Of a stretch of DNA of 64,000 nucleotides, positions 17,210 through 27,172 are shown one piece after another. A program made the translations under genes and the position numbers. Location: positions 1,116,001 through 1,180,000 of the forward strand of contig NZ_CP133671.1 in the NCBI RefSeq assembly GCF_031326345.1. Reading direction: 5' to 3'. The DNA comes from Aureispira sp. CCB-E. Its GTDB lineage: Bacteria > Bacteroidota > Bacteroidia > Chitinophagales > Saprospiraceae. Each line of letters begins with the position of its first letter. Position 1 is the stretch's first letter. Under the pieces are notes generated by a model. It did no database searches. It was not told the DNA's origin and saw nothing but the letters and a program-made list of their open reading frames with translations.

Positions 17210-17824
17210 ATGGAGACTCGTAAAATGGTTCAAAAAAGATTATGGAAAGAAAAAGAATTTAGATTAGATGATGGAATTCTACATTTTAAGGAGATGGGTT
17301 TATTGAGTGGTTATGAAGTAGAGTTGAGGTATGAAGATATTATTGGCGAACGAAGGACTAGGCGCCAACCTAATTATATTTTGTTTGTAGCGGCTTCTAT
17401 TTTGTTTTGGTTGTCTATGGCAAATTTTATAGGTTATGGAACAGGCAGCGTTACGAATCTTTTTGCACCAATTCTAGGAGTAGCTATGTCTAGTCTCTTA
17501 TTTTATATTGTTTATAGAAATGCACAAGAAATTTTATACTTAGATACGATAGAAAATGGCTCTATTGGCTTTTTTAGAGATGCCAATTATAAAAAACAAG
17601 CAGATGAATTTATTACTGAATTGTTAGAGCAACGCAAAATATTTTTAGTTGAAAAATATTGGGATTGCGTAGACTGTTACGACCAAAAAATGCATAATCT
17701 AGATTGGCTAAAGAACCAAAATATTGTGAACATAGATGAGTTTAAATACCTAAAGGACGAAATGTTTCAACAAGTTGAAACGGAAGTACTGCCCATTGGA
17801 TTTCACAATAGAAAGTGTTCTTGA
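17210..17824 (+). CDS. Membrane protein of unknown function
   Basis: About 204 residues from the ATG at 17210 (a TTG at 17204 is in frame but less likely). A soluble N-terminus (LDDGILHFKEMGLLSGYEVE, then LRYEDIIGERRTRRQP) resembles the strand pattern of a small PH-like or DUF-type domain. It precedes two membrane helices at about 63-82 and 89-108. A cytoplasmic tail follows with an acidic, Cys-containing stretch (KYWDCVDCYDQKMHNLDWL) and ends in HNRKCS. No family was recognised. It stands alone, with a two-arm terminator behind it. Confidence 0.6.
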   Translation: METRKMVQKRLWKEKEFRLDDGILHFKEMGLLSGYEVELRYEDIIGERRTRRQPNYILFVAASILFWLSMANFIGYGTGSVTNLFAPILGVAMSSLLFYIVYRNAQEILYLDTIENGSIGFFRDANYKKQADEFITELLEQRKIFLVEKYWDCVDCYDQKMHNLDWLKNQNIVNIDEFKYLKDEMFQQVETEVLPIGFHNRKCS

Positions 17825-17857
17825 TAGTATGCTATAGTATACTAACGGAATAAGACT

Positions 17858-17914
17858 AAAATGGTCAACAGTTATTAATTTTCCGTGCTACTTTGCTAAC
17901 TGTTAGCCATTTTT
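17858..17914 (+). terminator. Terminator after the 17210 membrane-protein gene
   Basis: A long stem (17858-17874 with 17897-17913; 15 of 17 positions pair) with a 22-base loop has A's on the left and T's on the right arm. Confidence 0.75.
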
Positions 17915-17956
17915 ACTTACTTCTCTACTAAAAATGATCTATTAACCCAGTTAAAT

Positions 17957-17992
17957 GGCGCAAGTTAAGGAGGCTTGCGCCTTTGTTATTTT
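17957..17992 (+). terminator. Second terminator-like hairpin
   Basis: GGCGCAAG at 17957-17964 pairs perfectly with CTTGCGCC at 17974-17981, followed by TTTGTTATTTT. No gene lies between it and the previous terminator, so it is either a back-up terminator or the end of an unseen small RNA. Confidence 0.6.
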
Positions 17993-18330
17993 AATAGCTT
18001 CAACTTATTTTTGAGGCATTGGAAGGTTAGTTCTTTGATGAATTAGACAACAGTCTATAATCAGAATACTCAAAAATAGAAACTTGATTGGAGAATGAAG
18101 TAGGATTGTTTACCTTCATGTTTGGCAAATGTGATGTATAGAGGTTTGAGAAACATTCTTCAAACTGTTTGGAGAAGTTAACAGCTAAAGTACAAGTTAT
18201 TTGTGCTTAAATTTATTGGGTGTTTCTAGTTGTAATACTCCGTTGATTTTTTAATGGAGTAATGTAGTTGGATAAGAATCAAAAGACTTTTGTTTTGTAG
18301 TCTAATGAAATGAGTCTATTGATATTAACA

Positions 18331-18530
18331 ATAGTTCGTTGAAACCACGCAGTAGCAGCGAAGCTAAACTTTATTAGTTTGATAATCAGCAAGTTGTGTC
18401 TTTGTTGTGTTTTATGTTAAAATTTTGATTATCAAACTAATATAAATGTGCTTTTTTATCTTTTTGGTAAAAAAGTAAACAACTAAGCGATAGCGATCTC
18501 ACGACCGCAGGGAGCTAATCAACGAACTAC
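18331..18530. repeat. Palindromic intergenic repeat (large copy with nested hairpin)
   Basis: Outer arms AGTTCGTTGA (18333-18342) and TCAACGAACT (18519-18528) enclose a nested perfect 16-bp inverted repeat (18373-18388 and 18426-18441). The left side holds the AGTAGCAGCG..GCTAA module; the right side shares a run of about 34 bases (from ACTAATATAAATGTGC) with 33696-33728 and a block GCGATCTCACGA with 33738. The rest of the 17993-18611 spacer shows an ACTCCGTTG/TAATGGAGT hairpin near 18237-18260 and nothing else. Confidence 0.75.
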
Positions 18531-18611
18531 TATATTAAGTAATCGTTCAAAAACAATAAACATTCAATTAGAATTAAACGTGATTTCGGCAGATTAGAGT
18601 AAATATTCAAC

Positions 18612-21479
18612 ATGATTATACAATTTGGATTAGAAATAGAGGAAAGAACCTTTCCAACTTATATCAAAATACCGGAAGAGGTCGACTTGTGTTGTAATAG
18701 TAATAGTCTAATTACTTATCTAGAAAAACATTTAGGAATTAGTTATCCAGAACGTCACGACTATTTGAGGTATGAGCAATATCGCCAAATATTGACGGTG
18801 CATCTGGAATTAAACCCAAATGCTTTTTACCGAGCTTCTTTTGAAGCAGATAATATGGCAACAGCCATTGCTTTGTTGCAACGGCGGGATGAATTATTGA
18901 TAAATGGGTGGAACTTTGCATATCAAAAAGATATGCCCACTCGACTTCGGACATTAGTGGAGATTGAAAACTTAGTCCAAAATGGAGAGCCAACGGCTCT
19001 TTTTGATGGTTTCGCAGAGCGTTTTCGTCGAGTTTTACATTTTGTAAATATACTGCCTTTGCCTGTGGATAAAATTTACTTGAATGAACCGTTGTACTTG
19101 TTGCCGCCACATTTGCAAGAACTGTTGGGAACACTGCAAAATACAGGCATTGATTTAATAGAGTTAAAGCATTCAATAGCAAAAGAGGCAGGTGATTTAC
19201 AAACCTTTCAAAAAGCTTTATTAAAAGAACCTTACCAGCGAAATCAGGTAAAAGCAGATGGCTCTTTAATTATTATTCAAGCCAAGCGAGAAACATATGC
19301 CGCAGAATATTGGGCGAAAGTCTTTGTTGAAAATCCTTCTTATCGACCTGTTTGTTTGATTCCAGATAAAAATAGAACCTTAGACAATACTTTGGTTGAA
19401 GAAGGGCTACCAAGTTTGGGGATTTTATCTGCTTCTATTGCACGACCAACTTTGCAAATTTTAAAATTAGTAAGCACCTTCTTGTGGCGTCCAATTAATC
19501 CCTACAAAATATTGGAGTTCGTCTCTTTGCCCAATACACCTATTCACCCTGCTTTAGCAAGAGGTATTGCTAAAATTATGGCTCAAAAACCAGGTTTATT
19601 TAGTGGGGCATGGAATGCCATGGTGCGTCAATTTTTTGATTATTATGATGAAAAAATACAAGAAAATCCAGAAAATCGAGCGGCTTTAGAGGAAGAAAAA
19701 GAAAAAGCGCAAGAGGAGTATCGCTTTTGGTTTACTAGACGACGCTACGACACGACTAAAGCTGTTCCCAAATCAGAGGTAATTGATTTGTACCGATATG
19801 TGTCTATTTGGGCGAGAAAGCAGGAAGATGAACACAAAAAATTGATCGAAAGCCTTCAAAAAAAACTAGATAGTCCTAGTACTCCCCACAATAAAATTCA
19901 AGAAATTGAGCGTTACAAGGAAGATTTACAGAATGGACTACCTGCCTTGGAAGGCTTGCGAATTCAATCAAATAATATCGTACAGGTATTGGAAGCTTTA
20001 CCTGAGAATGATACGCATTTATCCAATCTAAGATTGGAACGCTTGGTCAGAACAATTAACGAACCGGCCGCTATTCGATTTCGATCAGAAGAAATTGGGC
20101 ATTTGCCTTATGTTTACAAGGGGAGTGCCATTGTTCGACCGGCAGAAGATGTGTTTTGGTGGAATTTTGTAGATATAGAACGGGAAACAGGTTTTGCACG
20201 ATGGTATCGAAAGGAACGCACGTATTTGGAAAAGGAAGATGTGCCAATCGAAACGCCATCGGAAGAAAATCTTAGGTTGCTTTGGCAACGCATGCAGGTC
20301 GTGTTGCGAACACAAAGGCGGTTGATTTTGGTAATGCCTCAATATATAGAAGGTAAAGAACAACTACCACACCCTTTGTGGGGAGATTTGTGTGCTGCTT
20401 TGGGTGAAAACGACTTGAGTCGAATCATTGTTAACTTAGACACACAAGAGAATATTCAATTTTTAGGACAGTTTTATACTTTACCTGGATTTATTTCTTT
20501 GATGCCAAATGTATTAGGGCATCCCAAGCCTTATTTTTATATCCCAAGTGATAAAAACATTCAACAAACCGAAACGGAATCCTACTCTAGCTTAGATTCT
20601 TTGCTGTATTATCCTTATCAATGGATTTTTCGCTATCAAGTGAAGTTCAAAAAGTCATCCATGCTTAGCGTTGTCAAAGATCGTATCTTAAAAGGAAATA
20701 TAGCACACAGCGTTTTTGAAGGGCTTTTTAATACCATCAAAACTTCAGAAAAAACTTGGTCAAAAGAGGAAGTGGTAGAGTGGGTAGAAGGGCATATATC
20801 CGACTTGTTTGAACGAGAAGGAGCGGTCTTATTAATGTATGGGCAAGAGGCAGAGCGAATTGGTTTGACCAATCGGATTAAGCAAGCTGCTTGGGCTTTG
20901 GTTTTTGCTATTCAAGAAAATGGTTGGACAATAGTAGATACAGAACTTCCAATTAGTGGCAAAGTAGCTACACAAGAATTAAAAGGTGTGGTTGATTTGG
21001 TGTTGCAACGAAAAAAAGGAACGTCTTACGAGAAGGCAATTGTTGATTTGAAGTGGGGTGGAGCAACCTATCGAAAAGAACAGTTGAGAAATGGGGAGGA
21101 TTTGCAATTGGTTATTTATTCAAAATTGTTGGAACGACACGAAGGATGGGCGCATACCGCCTATTTTATTATCGAGTCTGGAAAAATCATTGCTAGGAAT
21201 AACATAGCTTTTAAGAATGCAGAAGTAGTTGCACAAGACGTAGATTTTAGAGAGGTTCATAAAACGATTTGGGATCGCATCGAGAAAACATACCAGTGGC
21301 GAATGAAGCAAATTGCAGCAGGCGAAATTGAAGTTCGAACCGAACTAACACATGAAGAATTGGAAGAGTTAATTAGCCAAAATGCAATGGATCCTTCTGA
21401 ATTTATGGATCTTTTGGAAATGAAGGGCGGAAATGCAAAATACGATGATTATCAAGTGTTGATTAATTTGGTTCGGTAG
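18612..21479 (+). CDS. AddB-like PD-(D/E)XK nuclease protein
   Basis: A 955-residue protein with a C-terminal RecB-type nuclease domain (about 690-930): ILKGNIAHSVFEGLFN supplies the leading motif, Asp795 in GVVDLVLQ and Asp812-Leu-Lys814 in IVDLKWGG form the metal site, and EDLQLVIYSKLLE is the following helix. The middle part (RPAEDVFWWNFVDIE) resembles the inactive-helicase region of AddB. No Walker A motif is seen, as expected for AddB. The four-cysteine iron-sulfur staple of classical AddB is missing. AddB works with the helicase-nuclease AddA in break repair, but no AddA-like gene is adjacent. The long upstream spacer suggests it is transcribed alone. Confidence 0.8.
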   Translation: MIIQFGLEIEERTFPTYIKIPEEVDLCCNSNSLITYLEKHLGISYPERHDYLRYEQYRQILTVHLELNPNAFYRASFEADNMATAIALLQRRDELLINGWNFAYQKDMPTRLRTLVEIENLVQNGEPTALFDGFAERFRRVLHFVNILPLPVDKIYLNEPLYLLPPHLQELLGTLQNTGIDLIELKHSIAKEAGDLQTFQKALLKEPYQRNQVKADGSLIIIQAKRETYAAEYWAKVFVENPSYRPVCLIPDKNRTLDNTLVEEGLPSLGILSASIARPTLQILKLVSTFLWRPINPYKILEFVSLPNTPIHPALARGIAKIMAQKPGLFSGAWNAMVRQFFDYYDEKIQENPENRAALEEEKEKAQEEYRFWFTRRRYDTTKAVPKSEVIDLYRYVSIWARKQEDEHKKLIESLQKKLDSPSTPHNKIQEIERYKEDLQNGLPALEGLRIQSNNIVQVLEALPENDTHLSNLRLERLVRTINEPAAIRFRSEEIGHLPYVYKGSAIVRPAEDVFWWNFVDIERETGFARWYRKERTYLEKEDVPIETPSEENLRLLWQRMQVVLRTQRRLILVMPQYIEGKEQLPHPLWGDLCAALGENDLSRIIVNLDTQENIQFLGQFYTLPGFISLMPNVLGHPKPYFYIPSDKNIQQTETESYSSLDSLLYYPYQWIFRYQVKFKKSSMLSVVKDRILKGNIAHSVFEGLFNTIKTSEKTWSKEEVVEWVEGHISDLFEREGAVLLMYGQEAERIGLTNRIKQAAWALVFAIQENGWTIVDTELPISGKVATQELKGVVDLVLQRKKGTSYEKAIVDLKWGGATYRKEQLRNGEDLQLVIYSKLLERHEGWAHTAYFIIESGKIIARNNIAFKNAEVVAQDVDFREVHKTIWDRIEKTYQWRMKQIAAGEIEVRTELTHEELEELISQNAMDPSEFMDLLEMKGGNAKYDDYQVLINLVR

Positions 21480-21756
21480 ATCGAAATCTAGTATAGTGAT
21501 TCTAAAATAATTGATAAGCAATCGAAAATTACTTTTATCAGAAGAGCAATCAAGGACTAGCTAGAATTAAATTTGCTTATAGATTAAAGCAATATCTTTG
21601 AATAGAGCCTCTGTTCTTTTTCGTAAAGAATGGACTGTAAATTAATAGCGTCTTTGCTTACTTTTTTTGTACTTTTGCTAAAATTTAAAAACGTTAAGTT
21701 TCATCCTATTAAGGACACGGAATAGATTACGGCAACAAAAAAATGCCTATATTTTT

Positions 21757-24543
21757 ATGAAAAAATTATTTTTACTAGATGCTTTTGCATTAATATACCG
21801 AGCTCATTTTGCATTTATTAGCAGACCATTGATCAACTCAAAAGGTTTGAATGTTTCCGCTATTACGGGATTTACAAATACATTGTGGGATGTGCTCAAA
21901 AAAGAAAAACCAAGTCATATTGCAGTGGTCTTTGATTTGCCTGGTCCTACATTTAGACATGAAATGTATGTAGAATACAAAGCCAATCGAGAAAAGCAAC
22001 CTGAAGATATTACAACAGCTATTCCTTATATCAAAAAAATTATAGAGGCTTTTAATATTCCTGTGGCATTCTGTGAAGGGTACGAGGCAGACGATGTAAT
22101 TGGGACGTTGGCCAAACAGGCTGAAAAGGAGGATTTTGAAGTGTACATGATGACGCCAGATAAGGATTATGCCCAATTGGTATCGGACAAGGTGTTTTTG
22201 TACAAACCTGCCAGAATGGGGAATGCTGTGAGTGTTTTAGGCGAAAAAGAAGTCTTGGAAAAATGGCAAATCAAACGAGTGGATCAAGTTATTGATATCT
22301 TGGGATTGCAAGGAGATGCTGTGGATAATATTCCAGGTATTAAAGGTGTTGGGGCTAAAACTGCCGTGAAACTACTCGCAGAATTTGATTCTATTGAAGG
22401 TATCTTAGCCAATACAGATAAATTAAAAGGAAAACAAAAAGAAAAAGTAGAGGCAGGGAGAGAAGATGCTTTATTGTCTAAGCAATTGGCAACTATTGAC
22501 ACGAATTGTCCCATTCAATTTGATGCGGAACGATACAAAGTAGAAGACTTTAATAGAGATGCTCTAAAAGAACTATTCGCTGAATTGGAATTTAGAACAT
22601 TGATGAAGCGTATTATTGGAGCCTCTGCTTCGAGTACAGAAGGAAAACAAACGGATCTTTTTGGAAATGTAGTAGCTAAAAAATCATCTACAAAAAAAGC
22701 ACCTGCGAAAGTTGGCAGTATCGCTGATAAGCATATTGCTAATGTAGAACATCAATATCACTTGGTTGAAACAGCTGAACAGCGCGCTGCATTAATTGCT
22801 TTGCTTGGAACGGAAAAAGGGTTTTGTTTCGATACAGAAACAACAGGATTGAATGTGAGTGAAGCAGAATTAGTGGGAATTGCTTTTGCGGTTAAACCTC
22901 ATGAAGCGTATTATGTACCTATTCCTGAAAATCAAGAGGAAGCGAGAGGCATTATTGCTGAGTTTAAAATCCTTTTTGAAAATCCTGAAATTGATAAGAT
23001 AGGACAAAATATCAAATACGATGTTTTGATGTTGAAATGGTACGGGGTAGAGGTGAAAGGAAAGTACTGGGATACAATGTTGATGCACTATGTATTGGAA
23101 CCAGAAAATAGACACAACCTAACGTATTTGTCAGAAACGTACTTAAATTATTCTCCTGTAGCAATTGAGACATTGATCGGTAAAAAAGGCAAAAATCAGT
23201 TGTCTATGCGTGATGTCGCACCCGAAAAAATTAAAGAATATGCTGGAGAGGATGCTGATATTACCCTACAAATCAAATTGGAGTTGGATAAGTTGTTGGA
23301 AGGAGACTTGCTTCAGCTGTACAACGAAATAGAAGAGCCATTAATTGATGTTTTGGTTGAAATCGAGTACAATGGTGTGAATTTGGATGTCGCATTTTTA
23401 AAAGATTACTCCAAAGTATTAGATCAAGAAATTGCTGATATTAAGAAGAAAATATTTGATGCGGCGGGGCTCAATACATTTAATCTAGATTCTCCCAAAC
23501 AAGTAGGAGAGGTTTTGTTTGGTAAGTTGGAAATTCCTTACCGTTGGAAGAAAACAAAAACAGGACAGTTTTCAACCAATGAGGAAAAATTGTCTGAACT
23601 AGCACAAGAACATGAAATTGTTGCTGATTTGTTGACTTATCGATCTATGGCAAAACTAAAATCTACTTATGTAGATGCGTTGCCGAAATTAGTGAGCAAG
23701 AAAACAGGGCGGATACACAGTTCGTTCAATCAAGCTTTGACCGCAACGGGGCGATTGAGCTCACAAAACCCCAACTTACAAAATATTCCAATTCGTTCTG
23801 AACGAGGAAGAGAGGTGCGAAAAGCATTTATTCCTAAAGATCAGCAACATATTTTATTGGCAGCGGATTATTCTCAAATTGAATTGCGTTTAGTTGCCGA
23901 AATTAGTGGCGATAAGGCTATGATTCAAGCTTTTCAAGATGGTTTGGACATTCATCAAGCTACTGCTGCTAGAATTTATGATGTGTCATTGGATGAGGTA
24001 ACCAAAGAGCAGCGTTACAATGCCAAAACAGTTAACTTTAGTATCATTTATGGTGCAGGAGCAACGAACTTGTCTAAAAATTTAGGCATCAAACGCTCCG
24101 AGGCACAGGCTTTGATTAGTCAGTATTTTAATGAGTACGAAGGGCTGAAAAATTATATGGAAAACGTCGTGGCTCAAGCTAGAATAGACGGTTATGTAAC
24201 AACGTTAAAAGGTAGACGCCGTACCTTGAGAGACTTGAATTCTCAAAATTCTATGATGCGTTCTCATGCCGAACGAAATGCTATTAATACGCCAATTCAA
24301 GGATCTGCGGCAGATATGATTAAATTGGCAATGATCAAAATTCATAAAGCAATACAAGATGCAGGTTTAAAAACTAAGATGACCTCACAAGTACACGATG
24401 AGTTGATTTTTGATGTTCCACTCAACGAGTTAGAGCAAGCCAAAGCCTTGATTGATGAGCATATGAAAAATGCATTGCCAGGATTAGAAGTACCTATTTT
24501 GGTTGGAATGGATACTGGTGCCAATTGGCTTGAAGCGCATTAA
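21757..24543 (+). CDS. polA: DNA polymerase I
   Basis: A 928-residue three-domain polymerase. The 5' nuclease domain (1-290) includes YEADDVIGTLA and GDAVDNIPGIKGVGAKTA. The 3'-5' exonuclease domain (about 330-510) has all motifs intact: FDTETTGLN (Asp359), IGQNIKYDVLM and YAGEDADITL, so proofreading should work. The polymerase domain (about 540-928) shows TATGRLSSQNPNLQNIPIR, LLAADYSQIELRL (Asp near 704), RYNAKTVNFSIIYG and VHDELIFDVP. It fills gaps in repair and replaces Okazaki RNA primers. A TACTTTTG box at 21670-21677 is a plausible -7 element. It converges on the unknown gene at 24583. Confidence 0.98.
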   Translation: MKKLFLLDAFALIYRAHFAFISRPLINSKGLNVSAITGFTNTLWDVLKKEKPSHIAVVFDLPGPTFRHEMYVEYKANREKQPEDITTAIPYIKKIIEAFNIPVAFCEGYEADDVIGTLAKQAEKEDFEVYMMTPDKDYAQLVSDKVFLYKPARMGNAVSVLGEKEVLEKWQIKRVDQVIDILGLQGDAVDNIPGIKGVGAKTAVKLLAEFDSIEGILANTDKLKGKQKEKVEAGREDALLSKQLATIDTNCPIQFDAERYKVEDFNRDALKELFAELEFRTLMKRIIGASASSTEGKQTDLFGNVVAKKSSTKKAPAKVGSIADKHIANVEHQYHLVETAEQRAALIALLGTEKGFCFDTETTGLNVSEAELVGIAFAVKPHEAYYVPIPENQEEARGIIAEFKILFENPEIDKIGQNIKYDVLMLKWYGVEVKGKYWDTMLMHYVLEPENRHNLTYLSETYLNYSPVAIETLIGKKGKNQLSMRDVAPEKIKEYAGEDADITLQIKLELDKLLEGDLLQLYNEIEEPLIDVLVEIEYNGVNLDVAFLKDYSKVLDQEIADIKKKIFDAAGLNTFNLDSPKQVGEVLFGKLEIPYRWKKTKTGQFSTNEEKLSELAQEHEIVADLLTYRSMAKLKSTYVDALPKLVSKKTGRIHSSFNQALTATGRLSSQNPNLQNIPIRSERGREVRKAFIPKDQQHILLAADYSQIELRLVAEISGDKAMIQAFQDGLDIHQATAARIYDVSLDEVTKEQRYNAKTVNFSIIYGAGATNLSKNLGIKRSEAQALISQYFNEYEGLKNYMENVVAQARIDGYVTTLKGRRRTLRDLNSQNSMMRSHAERNAINTPIQGSAADMIKLAMIKIHKAIQDAGLKTKMTSQVHDELIFDVPLNELEQAKALIDEHMKNALPGLEVPILVGMDTGANWLEAH

Positions 24544-24565
24544 TCCAATAAAAGAGAACAAAACA

Positions 24566-24608
24566 AAATGCTTATAAAGTTATCATAAAAATAACTTTGT
24601 AAGCATTT
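24566..24608. terminator. Two-way terminator between polA and the 24583 gene
   Basis: AAATGCTTA plus AAAGTTAT (24566-24583) pairs with ATAACTTT plus AAGCATTT (24591-24608) with small bulges. The last codons of the minus-strand gene lie inside the hairpin, so the two convergent genes share it. Confidence 0.75.
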
Positions 24609-26055
24609 CTAATTCATTAAAGTGGGTCAAGAGTGTACGAGGATATACTTCTTTTTTCTTTGCCTTGATCTTGAGTAAGAAGCTATGAAGTCCTCGTTTG
24701 TCATCTGCTTCAGCCAAATTTAACAACTCAACAGTACGCAAGTCTTTAGGAATTTTTGCTTGGAATTCTAATAATAATGGATGTTCCAGATAATACCTGC
24801 TTTGTTCAAAAAAGCCATATACTAAGGCAAAAGAACCGACAGCTTCATACATCCATACGCAACTTTGGTCACTTTTTTTAAGAAATTTGCCCCCCAAGGC
24901 AATCAATTTTAGAGGATTGGTATGTTTCTTTTTAGGATATAAGCCAGTATACGCCATCATTTCATAAATATAATAGGGCATCTCTCGTTCAATAGAGGAG
25001 TTGATGGATTGAAATGTTTTTAACTCTTGAGCGTATTTTAAAACAGCGTTGTACTCTTTGGCTCCCCAACAACAGAGCAGAATATTGTGAAATTCGTTGA
25101 CGGTATTCCTAATGTAAACATCGGGGTGCTGGTCAATTAGTTGCTCATATTGGAGAATAGATTCATAACTTTTAGTAGAATTTCCTTTTTGATACCAGTA
25201 AACAGCACGATTAATAAGAATAGAATTGAGGCTATATACTCGATGGTTGGGAATATAACTGACGATGGGCATATGAGGATGTTGTGCAAGCAGCTTTTCC
25301 AATTGGTTCAAATGACGAGAGAGCACATTACCTGTTTTGTAAACGATATTGTATAGTTGACTACCAACAAGAAATCCAGTATAATGATAAATTAAATTAA
25401 ACCTAGCATATGGTTTTAGTAGGTTTGCTTTGCGTCGCATTTTATTAATAATAGAAGAATAATGTGTTGCGAGTTCTTCATAATTATTGGCAGTTATTGT
25501 TTGTAATCGAAATGTATTAATATAATTTTTGAACTTATGGAGAGCAGAAAGTAGATCATTGGCCTGATCTAGTTTTTCTATATAAGCAGCTATCTTTTTG
25601 GTGTTTTCAGGTTGATAAAAATGCAAGGCAGAAATAATGAGATTTAGTAAATCTGGTAATAACTCAAAGAGGTTATCTTCCCAACACTTTTTTTCTAATT
25701 TTTGGGCTCTTTCTAAAAGGTAAGCATGCTCATTTTTTTGTGATAACAATTGCAAAAACTTTAACTCTATCTCTTCATCTGTCGAACTTTTTAAATTGTT
25801 TTGGCAGACTTGAAGCAAGTGCAGGTGCAAATTTCGCCTCAATTTGTAGAAACGATTCATTAAGGTTGCATCATCAATATGCCTTGTATCGTCCGAGTAA
25901 ATCAGCTGTATGGCTTTTTGAGTGGAAACATAACCTAAATCATCCAAAGCTTGGATATAACGAAGCATTCTAGGTGACTTTTTGAATGTAAGTTGCAGTG
26001 CTTCTTTGTGAGCAGGGGTAAGTTCTTGGTAGAGGTGTTTTATTTCTTTGTTCAT
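24583..26055 (-). CDS. Helical-repeat protein of unknown function
   Basis: A 490-residue, probably soluble protein with no signal peptide. It is almost entirely alpha-helical with regularly spaced aromatic/leucine pairs, like TPR or other solenoid repeats (for example RAQKLEKKCWEDNLFELLPD, ANNYEELATHYSSIINKM, AVYWYQKGNSTKSYESILQY). The N-terminus (HLYQELTPAHKEALQLTFKK) has a short helix-turn-helix look. No catalytic motif is visible. I do not recognise a named family; proteins of this general type are common as lineage-specific sets in Saprospiria, which is an inference from style. It is separated from rsmG by a spacer with a 9-bp hairpin. Confidence 0.6.
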   Translation of the reverse strand: MNKEIKHLYQELTPAHKEALQLTFKKSPRMLRYIQALDDLGYVSTQKAIQLIYSDDTRHIDDATLMNRFYKLRRNLHLHLLQVCQNNLKSSTDEEIELKFLQLLSQKNEHAYLLERAQKLEKKCWEDNLFELLPDLLNLIISALHFYQPENTKKIAAYIEKLDQANDLLSALHKFKNYINTFRLQTITANNYEELATHYSSIINKMRRKANLLKPYARFNLIYHYTGFLVGSQLYNIVYKTGNVLSRHLNQLEKLLAQHPHMPIVSYIPNHRVYSLNSILINRAVYWYQKGNSTKSYESILQYEQLIDQHPDVYIRNTVNEFHNILLCCWGAKEYNAVLKYAQELKTFQSINSSIEREMPYYIYEMMAYTGLYPKKKHTNPLKLIALGGKFLKKSDQSCVWMYEAVGSFALVYGFFEQSRYYLEHPLLLEFQAKIPKDLRTVELLNLAEADDKRGLHSFLLKIKAKKKEVYPRTLLTHFNELEMLTKLFL

Positions 26056-26143
26056 GTCGATCTTCCATTCTGTCGTATCCTTTTATGACGAGTAGGTCTA
26101 TAAAATGGATGTTTATCTAATCAAGCGTAAATGAAACCTTGGA

Positions 26144-26172
26144 GTTTGGCAGAAGGTATGTCGCTGCCAAAC
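26144..26172. other. Stem-loop in the spacer between rsmG and the 24583 gene
   Basis: GTTTGGCAG (26144-26152) pairs perfectly with CTGCCAAAC (26164-26172). No T run follows on either side, so it is not a clear terminator. Confidence 0.4.
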
Positions 26173-26292
26173 AAAGTTCGCAAAAAATAAAAGTCTCCGA
26201 TGATGTTACTATACAACTGGCAAGACAACTAAAATCGGGGGAATAGACCATTACGTTTTACAATAGTCCGCTAGAAAGGCACGAAACTATAT

Positions 26293-26922
26293 TTACTTTT
26301 GAGTATAGATTACACATTTTGTTCCAAAAAATTCCTCATCAAAAAAATCACTCATTGGATATATTTCTGTGTAAGCACCTTTTCCCAATGCTTTTGCTTC
26401 TTCAGTCGCACGATCAATCCCTTTGAGTGCCCAAATTCCATTCGGTACGCCATGTTGGTGTTTGTCACTAATTATTCGACGTGTCCATGCGACCAATTTA
26501 GGTAATACTGCTACGGCACGCGTAACGACAAAGTCAAATTTTTCTTTTAGTTCTTCAGCTCTAGCTTGTTGAGTGCGTACATTTTCCAAGCCAATCGCAT
26601 CTGCAACTTCTTGTGTCACACGAACCTTTTTACCAATAGAATCAACTAATAAGAAATCGACCTTTGGAAATAGGATAGCTAAAGGGATACCAGGAAAACC
26701 ACCACCAGTACCCAAGTCCATCACTTTGCTACCATCTTTGAATTGAAAAACCTTGGCTAAGCCCATAGAATGTAAGACATGATGTGGGTAAATATTCTCA
26801 ATATCTTTGCGAGAAATAACATTAATTTTGCTATTCCAGTCGGTATACAAATCTCCTAATTGGCTCAACTGTTCAATTTGAGTAGGGCTTAAATCAGGAA
26901 AGTACTTTAAAATAGTATCCAT
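26293..26922 (-). CDS. rsmG: 16S rRNA (guanine-527-N7)-methyltransferase RsmG
   Basis: A 209-residue Rossmann methyltransferase of normal family length. The S-adenosylmethionine loop VMDLGTGGGFPGIPLAILFP lies near residues 68-87. The family markers WNSKINVISRKD, FDFVVTRAVAVLPKLVAWT and the C-terminal EIYPMSDFF-type strand are present. It methylates G527 of 16S rRNA; loss gives low-level streptomycin resistance in studied bacteria. It is the last gene of the hemC-hemD-phhB-rsmG operon, four bases behind phhB. Confidence 0.96.
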   Translation of the reverse strand: MDTILKYFPDLSPTQIEQLSQLGDLYTDWNSKINVISRKDIENIYPHHVLHSMGLAKVFQFKDGSKVMDLGTGGGFPGIPLAILFPKVDFLLVDSIGKKVRVTQEVADAIGLENVRTQQARAEELKEKFDFVVTRAVAVLPKLVAWTRRIISDKHQHGVPNGIWALKGIDRATEEAKALGKGAYTEIYPMSDFFDEEFFGTKCVIYTQK

Positions 26923-26926
26923 ATAT

Positions 26927-27172
26927 TTAGTTATATTTTTCGTAAAGTTGAGCTATTTTTTTAGCTAACTGATGGTCTTTTTCTGTAACCGTATTGCCTG
27001 CGTCATGTGTCGTCAATTCAATCTCAACTGTATCATAAACATTACTCCAGTTAGGATGGTGGGCTTGTTTTTCTGCCCAAAAGGCAACTTCTGTCATGAA
27101 AGAAAAAGCAGTAATAAAATCATTAAATTTAAAACTAGCTTTTAAGCAATTATTTTCTTCTTTAAACATCAT
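26927..27172 (-). CDS. phhB: Pterin-4a-carbinolamine dehydratase
   Basis: About 81 residues from the ATG at 27172, whose ATGA overlaps the hemD stop codon. A TTG start at 27196 is possible but lies deep inside hemD. The signature [20 protein letters not shown] followed by [13 protein letters not shown] holds the paired His residues and the conserved Trp of the active site. The enzyme dehydrates 4a-hydroxy-tetrahydrobiopterin, recycling the cofactor of phenylalanine hydroxylase, which is encoded at 37639 in this window. It may also serve another pterin pathway. Its place inside a haem operon is probably a convenience of transcription. Confidence 0.92.
   Translation of the reverse strand: MMFKEENNCLKASFKFNDFITAFSFMTEVAFWAEKQAHHPNWSNVYDTVEIELTTHDAGNTVTEKDHQLAKKIAQLYEKYN

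Noticed and set aside
18301-18611. Possible structured RNA or riboswitch before the nuclease gene
   Set aside because: The strong inverted repeats match the intergenic repeat family found elsewhere, so a gene-specific riboswitch is unlikely.
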